Shown here piece after piece: positions 56,073 to 64,000 of a stretch of DNA of 64,000 nt. The stretch comes from Lagenorhynchus albirostris (Eukaryota > Chordata > Mammalia > Artiodactyla > Delphinidae): the NCBI RefSeq assembly GCF_949774975.1, contig NC_083104.1:101553556-101617555 (forward strand), given 5' to 3'. Each line of letters starts with the position of its first letter. The first letter of the stretch is position 1. Under the pieces are notes generated by a model. That model was not told where the DNA came from. It ran no database searches and was given only the letters and a program-made list of their open reading frames with translations. A program made the position numbers and the translations under genes.

Positions 56073-56292
56073 ATGTTCCAATCTCTCTCCCCTCAGTGTG
56101 TTCTTAAGGATAGGTCACACCACGTCCATCTGTAAGGCCACTGTGCCCAGTATGGCGTGCCTGTCTCAGGAGCAAGTTATCTGCCCATGACGGGTGCTCA
56201 GAGAGTGTTGGTAGAAATAGCACATAGTCCAAGGACTTTTGCTTAGAGATACTTGGTTACTCTAGATTCAGTGATTTATCTTTTTTTTTTTT

Positions 56293-56649
56293 ACATCTTT
56301 ATTGGAGTATAATTGCTTTACAATGGTGTGTTAGTTTCTGCTTTATAACAAAGTGAATCAATTATACATATACATATGTTCCCATATCTCTTACCTCTTG
56401 CGTCTCCCTCCCTCCCACCCTCCCTATCCCACCCCTCTAGGTGGTCACAAAGCACCGAGCTGATCTCCCTGTGCTATGTGGCTGCTTCCCGCTAGCTATT
56501 TTACGTTTGGTAGTGTATATATGTCCATGCCACTCTCTCATTTTGTCACAGCTTACCCTTCCCCCTCCCCATATCCTCAAGTCCATTCTCTAGTAGGGCT
56601 GTGTCTTTATTCCTGTCTTACCCCTAGGTTCTTCATGACATTTTTTTTC
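56293..56649 (-). other. L1 3' UTR
   Basis: From the ORF2 stop to the poly(A) tract. Plus strand shows acatctttattggagtataa next to the T-tract and then a pyrimidine-rich block (tccctccctcccaccctccc), which is a G-rich tract on the element's own strand, a general trait of L1 3' UTRs. Confidence 0.85.
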
Positions 56650-59600
56650 TTAAATTCCATATATATGTGTTAGCATACGGTATTTGTCTTTCTCTTTCTG
56701 ACTTACTTCACTCTGTATGACAGATTCTAGGTCCATCCACCTCACTACAAATAGCTCAATTTCATTTCTTTTTATGCCTGAGTAATATTCCATTGTATAT
56801 ATGTGCCACAACTTCTTTATCCATTCATCCGATGATGGACACTTAGGTTGTTTCCATGTCCTGGCTGTTGTACATAGAGCTGCAGTGAACATTTTGGTAC
56901 ATGACTCTTTTTGAATTATGGTTTTCTCAGGGTATATGCCCAGTAGTGGGATTGCTGGGTCATATGGTAGTTCTATTTGTAGTTTTTTAAGGAACCTCCA
57001 TACTGTTCTCCATAGTGGCTGTACCAATTCACATTCCCACCGGCAGTGCAAGAGTGTTCCCTTTTCTCCACACCCTCTCCAGCATTTACTGTTTCTAAAT
57101 TTTTTGATGATGGCCATTCTGACTGGTGTGAGATGATATCTCATTGTACTTTTGATTTGCATTTCTCTAATGATTAATGATGATGAGCATTCTTTCATGT
57201 GTTTGTTGGCAGTCTGTATATCTTCTTTGGAGAAATGTCTATTTAGGTCTTCTGCCCATTTTTGGATTGGGTTGTTTGTTTTTTTGTTATTGAGCTGCAT
57301 GAGCTGCTTATAAATTTTGGAGGTTAATCCTTTGTCAGTTGCTTCATTTGCAAATATTTTCTCCCATTCTCAGGGTTGTCTTTTGGTCTTGTTTATGGTT
57401 TCCTTTGCTGTGCAAAAACTTTGAAGTTTCATTAGGTCCCATTTGTTTATTTTTGTTTTTATTTCTATTTCTCTAGGAGCTGGGTCAAAAAGGATCTTGC
57501 TGTGATTTATGTCATAGAGTGTTCTGCCTATGTTTTCCTCTAAGAGTTTGATAGTTTCTGGCCTTACATTTCGGTCTTTAATCCATTTTGAGCTTATTTT
57601 TGTGTATGGTGTTAGGGAGTGATCTAATCTCATACTTTTACATGTACCTGTCCAGTTTTCCCAGCACCACTTATTGAAGAGGCTGTCCTTTCTCCACTGT
57701 ACATTCCTGCCTCCTTTATCAAAGATAAGGTGACCATATGTGCGTGGGTTTATCTCTGGGCTTTCTATCCTGTTCCATTGATCTATCTTTCTGTTTTTGT
57801 GCCAGTACCATACTGTCTTGATTACTGTAGCTTTGTAGTATAGTCTGAAGTCAGGGAGCCTGATTCCTCCAGCTCCGTTTTTCATTCTCAAGATTGCTTT
57901 GGCTATTTGGGGTCTTATGTGTTTCCATACAAATTGTGAAATTTTTTGTTCTAGTTCTGTGAAAAATGCCAGTGGTAGTTTGATAGGGATTGCATTGAAT
58001 CTGTAGATTGCTTTGGGTAGTAGAGTCATTTTCACAATGTTGATTCTTCCAATCCAAGAACATGGTATATCTCTCCATCTATTTGTATCATCTTTAATTT
58101 CTTTCATCAGTGTCTTATAGTTTTCTGCATACAGGTCTTTTGTCTCCTTAGGTAGGTTTATTCCTAGATATTTTATTCTTTTTGTTGCAATGGTAAATGG
58201 GAGTGTTTTCTTGATTTCACTTTCAGATTTTTCATCTCTAGTGTATAGGAATGCCAGAGATTTCTGTGCATTAATTTTGTATCCTGCTACTTTACCAGAT
58301 TCATTGATTAGCTCTAGTAGTTTTCTGGTAGCATCTTTAGGATTCTCTATGTATAGTATCATGTCATCTGCAAACAGTGACAGCTTTACTTCTTCTTTTC
58401 CGATTTGGATTCCTTTTCTTTCCTTTTCTTCTCTGATTGCTGTGGCTAAAACTTCCAAAACTATGTTGAATAAGAGTGGTGAGAGTGGGCAACCTTGTCT
58501 TGTTCCTGATCTTAATGGAAATGCTTTCAGTTCTTCACCATTGAGGACGATATTAGCTATGGGTTTGTCATATATGGCCTTTATTATGTTGAGCAAAGTT
58601 CCCTCTATGCCTACTTTCTGCAGGGTTTTTATCATAAATGGGTGTTGAATTTTGTTGAAAGCTTTCTCTGCATCTATTGAGATGATCATATGGTTTTTCT
58701 CCTTCAGTTTGTTAATATGGTTTATCACGTTGATTGATTTGCATATGTTGTAGAATCCTTGCATTCCTGGAGTAAAACCCACTTGATCATGGTGTATGAT
58801 CCTTTTAATGTGCTGTTGGATTCTGTTCGCTAGTATTTTGTTGAGGATTTTTGCATCTATGTTCATCAGTGATATTGGTAGTTTTCTTTCTTTGTGACAT
58901 CCTTGTCTGGTTTTGGTATCAAGGTGATGGTGGCCTCGTAGAATGAGTTTGGGAGTGTTCCTCCCTCTGCTATATTTTGGAAGAGTTTGAGAAGGATAGG
59001 TGTTAGCTCTTCTCTAAATGTTTGATAGAATTCGCCTGTGAAGCCATCTGATCCTGGGCTTTTGTTTGTTGGAAGATTTTTAATCACAGTTTCAATTTCA
59101 GTGCTTGTGATTGGTCTGGTCATATTTTCTATTTCTTCCTGATTCAGGCTTGGCAGGTTGTGCATTTCTAAGAATTTGTCCATTTCTTCTAGGTTGTCCA
59201 TTTTATTGGCATAGAGTTGCTTGTAGTAATCTCTCATGATCTTTTGTATTTCTGCAGTGTCAGTTGTTACTTCTCCTTTTTCATTTCTAATTCTATTGAT
59301 TTGAGTCTTCTCCCTTTTTTTCTTGATGAGTCTGGCTAATGGTTTATCAATTATGTTTATCTTCACAAAGAACCGGCTTTTAGTTTTACTGATCTTTGCT
59401 ATCGTTTCCTTCATTTCTTTTTCATTTATTTCTGATCTGATTTTTATGATTTCTTTCCTTCTGCTAACTTTGGAGTTTTTTTCTTCTTTCTCTAATTGCT
59501 TTAGGTGCAAGGTTAGGTGGTTTATTTGAGATGTTTCCTGTTTCTTAAGGTAGGATTGTATTGCTGTAAACTTCCCTCTTAGAACTGCTTTTGCTGCATC

Positions 59601-60460
59601 CCATAGGTTTTGGGTCGTCGTGTCTCCATTGTCATTTGTTTTTAGGTATTTTTTGATTTCCTCTTTGATTTCTTCAGTGATCACTTCGTTATTAAGTAGT
59701 GTATTGTTTAGCCTCCATGTGTTTGTATTTTTTACAGATCTTTTCCTGTAATTGATATCTAGTCTCATAGCGTTGTGATCGGAAAAGATACTTGATACAA
59801 TTTCAAATTTCTTAAATTTACTAAGGCTTGATTTGTGACCCGAGATATGATCTATCCTGGAGAACGTTCCATGATCACTTGAGAAAAGTGTGTATTCTGT
59901 TGTTTTTGGATGGAATGTCCTATAACTATCAATTAAGTCCATCTTGTTTAATGTATCATTTAAAGCTTGTGTTTCCTTATTTATTTTCATTTTGGATGAT
60001 CTGTCCATTGGTGAAAGTGGGGTGTTAAAGTCCCCACTATGAATGTGTTACTGTCGATTTCCCCTTTTATGGCTGTTAGTATTTGCCTTATGTATTGAGG
60101 TGCTCCTATGTTGGGTGCATAAATATTTACAATTGTTATATCTTCTTCTTGGATCGATCCCTTGATCATTATGTAGTGTCCTTCTTTGTCTCTTCTAATA
60201 GTCGTTATTTTAAAGTCTATTTTGTCTGATACGAGAATTGCTACTCCAGCTTTCTTTTGGTTTCCATTTGCATGGAATATCTTTTTCCATCCCCTTACTT
60301 TCAGTCTGTATGTGTCTCTAGGTCTGAAGTGGGTCTCTTGTAGACAGCATATATATGGATCTTGTTTTTGTATCCATTCAGCCAATCTGTGTCTTTTGGT
60401 GGGAGCATTTAGTCCATTTACATCTAAGGTAATTATCGATATGTATGTTCCTATTCCCAT
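56650..60460 (-). pseudogene. L1 ORF2: endonuclease and reverse transcriptase, broken
   Basis: ORF2 nicks target DNA and reverse-transcribes L1 RNA at the nick. Start Met at 60460. The endonuclease part (157 residues) has QETH with Glu42. Its frame is lost at a C4 run on the plus strand (60032-60035), where one extra base fits. The next frame (58866-60008, 380 residues) holds the linker and start of RT (PGSDGFTGEFY) and is cut at about 58884 by a small deletion. The third frame (57370-58866) holds RT motifs SIDAEKAF, RQGCPLSP and the catalytic FADD (58363-58374), then ends at a single TGA codon (57370-57372). The same frame continues to 56650 with the Cys-rich end CWRGCGEKGTLLHC. The RT catalytic core is intact in sequence, but no full ORF2 can be translated. 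Confidence 0.95.
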
Positions 60461-60518
60461 TTTCTTAATTGTTTTGGGTTTGTTATTGTAGGTCTTTTCC
60501 TTCTCTTGTGTTTCTTGC

Positions 60519-61414
60519 CTAGAGAAGTTCCTTTAGCATTTGTTGTAAAGCTGGTTTGGTGGTGCTGAACTCTCTCAGCTTTTGCTTGTCTGTAAAGGTT
60601 TTAATTTCTCCATCAAATCTGAATGAGATCCTTGCTGGGTAGAGTAATCTTGGTTGCAGGTTTTTCTCCTTCATCACTTTAAATATGTCCTGCCAGTCCC
60701 TTCTGGCTTGCAGAGTTTCTGCTGAAAGATAAGCTGTTAACCTTATGGGGATTCCCTTGTGTGTTATTTGTTGTTTTTCCCTTGCTGCTTTTAATATGTT
60801 TTCTTTGTATTTAATTTTTGACAGTTTGATTAATATGTGTCTTGGCATATTTCTCCTTGGATTTATCCTGTATGGGACTCTCTGTGCTTCCTGGACTTGA
60901 TTAACTATTTCCTTTCCCATATTAGGGAAGTTTTTCAACCATAATCTCTTCAAATATTTTCTCAGTCCCTTTCTTTTTCTCTTCTTCTTCTGGGACCCCC
61001 TATAATTCGAATGTTGGTGCGTTTAATGTTGTCCCAGAGGTCTCTGAGACTGTCCTCAGTTCTTTTCATTCTTTTTTCTTTATTCTGCTCTGCAGTAGTT
61101 ATTTCCACTATTTTATCTTCCAGGTCACTTATCCGTTCTTCTGCCTCAGTTATTCTGCTATTGATCCCATCTAGAGTATTTTTAATTTCATTTATTGTGG
61201 TGTTCCTCATGGCTTGTTTCATCTTTAGTTCTTCTAGGTCCTTGTTAAATGTGTCTTGCATTTTGTCTATTCTATTTCCATGATTTTGGATCATCTTTGC
61301 TATCATTATTCTGAATTCTTTTTCAGGTAGACTGCCTGTTTCCTCTTCATTTGTTAGATCTGGTGGGTTTTTATCTTGCTCCTTCAACTGCTGTGTGTTT
61401 TTCTGTCTTCTCAT
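60519..61414 (-). pseudogene. L1 ORF1: RNA-binding chaperone, broken
   Basis: ORF1 encodes the trimeric nucleic-acid chaperone that coats L1 RNA. The start Met at 61414 opens a 150-residue frame with a charged N-terminus and a heptad-rich coiled coil at about residues 70-115 (ITEAEERISDLEDKIVEI). The frame ends early near 60962. The second part, the RRM and C-terminal domain, resumes in another frame at 60953 and runs to 60519 (144 residues, ending at LLKELL-like leucine-rich tail). Two one-base excesses in runs fit the shift: a C5 run at 60996-61000 and a T5 run at 60931-60935 on the plus strand. Confidence 0.93.
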
Positions 61415-61936
61415 TTTGCTTATCTAACTGTGTTTGGGGTCTCCTTTTTGCAGGCTGCAGGTTCGTAGTTCCCATTGTTTTTGTTGTCTGTCCCCAGTGG
61501 CTAAAGGTGGTTCAGTGGGTTGTGTAGGCTTCCTGGGGGAGGGGACTAGTGCCTGTGTTCTGGTGGATGAGGCTGGATCTTGTCTTTCTGGTGGGCAGGT
61601 CCACGTCTGGTGGTGTGTTTTGGGGTGTCTGTGGACTTATGATTTTTAGGCAGCCTCTCTGCTAATGGGTGGGGTTGTGTTCCTGTCTTGCTAGTTGTTT
61701 GGCATAGGGTGTCCAGCACTGTAGCTTGCTGGTCGTTGAGTGAAGCTGGGTGTTGGTGTTGAGATGGAGATCTCTGGGAGATTTTTGCCATTTGATATTA
61801 TGTGGAGCTGGGAGGTCTCTTGTGGACCAGTGTCCTGAAGTTGGCTCTCCCAGCTCAGAGGCAGAGCACTGACTCCTGGCTGCAGCACCAAGAGCCTTTC
61901 ATCCACACGGCTCAGAATAAAAGGGAGAAAAGGTAG

Positions 61937-62038
61937 AAAGCAAGCAAGCAAGCAAGAAAGAAAGAAGGGAGGGAGGGAGGGAGGGAGGGAGGGAAGGGAG
62001 GGAGGGAAGGGAGGAGGGAAGGAAGGAAAGAAAGAGCG
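61937..62038 (+). repeat. Purine tract (GCAA)n-(GAAA)n-(GGGA)n
   Basis: Starts aagcaagcaagcaagcaag, then runs of ggga units, then ggaaggaaag. More than four GGG runs separated by one base can form a G-quadruplex on the plus strand, opposite to the L1 RNA. Confidence 0.95.
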
Positions 62039-63454
62039 AAGATAAAATAAAGTAAGATAAAATAAAATAAAGTTATTAAAATAAAAAATAATTATTAAGA
62101 AAAAAATTTTTTTTAAAAAGAAAAAACAAAACAAAACCAAAAAAACGGACGGATAGAACTCCAGGACAAATGGCGGAAGCAAAGCTATACAGACAAAATC
62201 TCACACAGAAGCATACACTTATACACTCACAAAAAGAGGAAAAGGGGAAAAAATCCTAAATCTTGCTATCAAAGTCCACCTCCTCAATTTGGGATGACTC
62301 GTTGTCTATTCATGTATTTCACAGATGCAGGTACATCATGTTGATTGTGGAGCTTTAATCCGCTGCTCCTGAGGCTGCTGGGAGAGATTTCCCTTTCTCT
62401 TCTTTGTTCTCACAGCTCCCGGGGCTCAGCTTTGGACTTGGCCCCGCCTCTGCGTGTAGGTCGCAGGAGGGCGTCTGTTCTTCGCTCACACAGGATAAGG
62501 TTAAAGGAGCAGCTGATTCGGGGGCTCTGGCTCACTCAGGCCAGGGGGAGGGAGGGGCACGGAGTGCGGTGCGGGCCTGTGGCGGCAGAGGCTGGCGTGA
62601 CGTTGCACCAGCCTGAGGCACGCCGTGTGTTCTCCCCGGGAAGTTGTCCCTGGATCCTGGGACCCCGGGAGCGGCGGGCCGCACAGGCTCCCCGGAAGGG
62701 GGGCGTGGATAGTGACCTGTGCTCGCACACAGGCTTCTTGGTGGCGGCAGCAGCAGCCTTAGCGTCTCATGCCCGTCTCTGGGGTCCGCGCTGTTAGCCG
62801 CGGCTCACGCCCATCTCTGGAGCTCCTTTAAGCAGCGCTCTTAATTCCCTCTCCTCGTGCACCAGGAAACAAAGAGGGAAGAAAAAGTCTCTTGCCTCTT
62901 CGGCAGGTCCAGACTTTTCCCTGGACTCCCTCCCGGCCAGCCGTGGCGCACTAACCCCTTCAGGCTGTGTTCATGCCACCAACCCCAGTCCTCTCCCTGC
63001 GCTCCGACCGAAGCCCAAGCCTCAACTCCCAGCTCCCCCTGCCCCGGCGGGTGAGCAGACCAGCCCCTTGGGCTGGTGAGTGCCGGTCGGCCCTGATCCT
63101 CTGTGCGGGAATCTCTCCGCTTTGCCCTCCGCACCCCTGTTGCTGTGCTCTGCTCCGCGGCCCTGAAGCTTCCCCCTCCGCCACCCGCCGTCTCCGCCCG
63201 TGAAGGGCCTCCTAGTGTGTGGAAACCTTTCCTCCTTCACGGCTCCCTCCCACTGGTGTGGGTCCCGTCCCTATCCTTTTGTCTCTGTTTATTCTTTTTT
63301 GTTTTGCCCTACCCAGGTACGTGGGGACTTTCTTGCCTTTTGGGAGGTCTGAGGTCTTCTGCCAGCGTTCAGTAGGTGTTCTGTAGGAGTTCCACGTGCA
63401 GATGTATTTCTGGTGTATCTGTGGGGAGGAAGTTGATCTCTGCGTCTTACTCTT

Positions 63455-63466
63455 CCGCCATCTTCC
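63455..63466 (-). promoter_or_regulatory. YY1-like site at L1 5' end
   Basis: Minus strand reads ggaagatggcgg within about 12-23 bp of the element's first base. In human L1 a YY1 site at this place sets the correct transcription start; the same role here is inference. Confidence 0.6.
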
Positions 63467-63589
63467 CCTCGTCCCTCTGATTTATCTTTAATAAGTTAAA
63501 GATACCTTATTGGACAGTCCTACTCAGGTATCCTGTGGGCCCCTCAAATTCAGCTAAATGCATTATTTCATTCTGTAAAGTCAGATCTC

Positions 63590-63840
63590 ACCCCAGTTTC
63601 CTAATTTTTTCCCTCGGCACCATCATTTTTCCAGACTCAAAACTTGGAGTCATTTTTGCTTTCCTCCTTCCCCATCTCCTCTCCATTTATTAAGTTACCA
63701 AGCCCATGGTTCCTGCCTTCAAAGCAGCTCTTGTCTCTCTCACCTCCTTAATCCATTGCCATTCTCTCCACCAGGCCCCTCACCTCATCTCTGCAGTACT
63801 GGAATGAGCTTACTTTCCTTAGCAGAAACCCCTTCCAATT
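63590..63840 (+). mobile_element. L2 LINE fragment
   Basis: Reads cagactcaaaacttggagtc, atttttgctttcctccttcc, attaagttaccaagcccatg, atctctgcagtactggaatg, the L2 ORF segment upstream of the 3' end. Confidence 0.7.
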
Positions 63841-63864
63841 CTGTGTTATTTTTATTACATTTCT

Positions 63865-64000
63865 TTTCTTCTGAATTATACAAGTTAAGCAGTCACAAAA
63901 GAAATGTATAATGAAAAATATTAATGTCCCTTCATTTCCCCTCAATCCCACTTCCTTAAAGGCAATAGAAGTTAACAATTTGATATGGATCTTTCCATAT
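63865..64000 (-). mobile_element. Old L1 3' UTR, antisense, cut by window end
   Basis: Reads agtcacaaaagaaatgtata, atgaaaaatattaatgtccc, cttaaaggcaatagaagtta, acaatttgatatggatcttt. Runs off the window. Confidence 0.6.

Larger units (their letters stand above)
56281..63477 (-). mobile_element. Full-length cetartiodactyl L1 retrotransposon
   Basis: Approximately 7.2 kb with all parts in order on the minus strand: 5' UTR (61415-63477), ORF1 (60519-61414), a 58-bp spacer, ORF2 (56650-60460), 3' UTR (56293-56649) and a poly(A) tail seen as T12 at 56281-56292. The sequence tgatttatc lies at 56272-56280 and again from 63478 (extending to tgatttatcttt, where the left copy merges with the tail), the target-site duplication of L1 integration. 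Few lesions separate it from intact ORFs, so it is far younger than the other L1 pieces here, but it is not functional as written. Confidence 0.96.
61415..63477 (-). promoter_or_regulatory. L1 5' UTR with CpG-rich internal promoter
   Basis: About 2.06 kb upstream of ORF1. The part at 62345-63230 is GC- and CpG-rich, as expected for the L1 internal pol II promoter, and is normally silenced by methylation. An A-rich and purine-rich low-complexity zone (61930-62150) lies between it and ORF1. The element's 5' edge carries a YY1-like site. Confidence 0.85.

Noticed and set aside
58190..58648. 152-codon plus-strand frame rich in Ser, Leu and Phe
   Set aside because: Antisense shadow of the L1 reverse transcriptase frame.
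61691..62182. 163-codon minus frame with Phe/Pro/Ser runs
   Set aside because: Translation of the purine tract and A-rich low-complexity zone of the L1 5' UTR.
62345..63230. CpG island as a host gene promoter
   Set aside because: It lies inside the 5' UTR of the full-length L1 and is explained by it.

Overview
This window reads as mammalian nuclear DNA, almost certainly from a whale or dolphin. There are thirteen copies of the tRNA-Glu-derived CHR-type SINE (heads resembling cttccctggtggcgcagtgg), an L1 with a cetartiodactyl-type 5' UTR and 3' tail, and a perfect hairpin mariner MITE of a type I know from cetartiodactyls. No ruminant BovB or Bov-tA repeat was seen. The ancient eutherian layer (MIR, L2, MLT1, MER5A, HAL1-like) is also present. 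I found no exon, cellular gene, tRNA gene, rRNA gene, CRISPR array or operon. Every long open frame is part of a mobile element, part of a low-complexity repeat, or chance. The window is best described as intergenic or intronic and repeat-dominated.

Layout. 1-9.4 kb: degraded L1 pieces (minus), MIR and L2, with a GGT-rich minisatellite at 7.73-7.96 kb. 10.5-12.6 kb: one long L2 copy carrying two SINEs inserted at the same target. 12.6-24.6 kb: mostly non-repetitive DNA with MIR, one MLT1 LTR, four SINEs, a 115-bp alternating purine-pyrimidine tract, a 24-bp x 3 tandem repeat and a CpG-dense block at 20.5-20.9 kb that is not an obvious transposon. 25.1-35.6 kb: stacked old L1 copies, nearly all on the minus strand, with the hairpin MITE, a HAL1-like piece, MER5A and SINEs inside. 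38.5-41.7 kb: a deleted class I (gammaretrovirus-like) endogenous retrovirus on the minus strand with both LTRs, the 3' part of pol and the tail of env. 42-56 kb: MLT1-type LTRs all on the plus strand, further L1 pieces and a hAT element with its target duplication. 56.28-63.48 kb: a full-length minus-strand L1 with target-site duplication, a CpG-rich 5' UTR and ORF1 and ORF2 interrupted by only a few lesions. 63.6-64 kb: L2 and the edge of another old L1.

The only coding capacity comes from mobile elements. The L1 supplied the enzymes that typically mobilise SINEs of this kind (oligo-A tails and target duplications are visible on several). The L1 and the retrovirus are both broken here. The features most likely to matter for host regulation are the orphan CpG block, one LTR that keeps its TATA box, GC boxes and YY1-like site, and the L1 5' UTR. 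Repeat family names were assigned by eye from remembered consensus features, so boundaries are approximate (tens of bases) unless a target-site duplication is cited.
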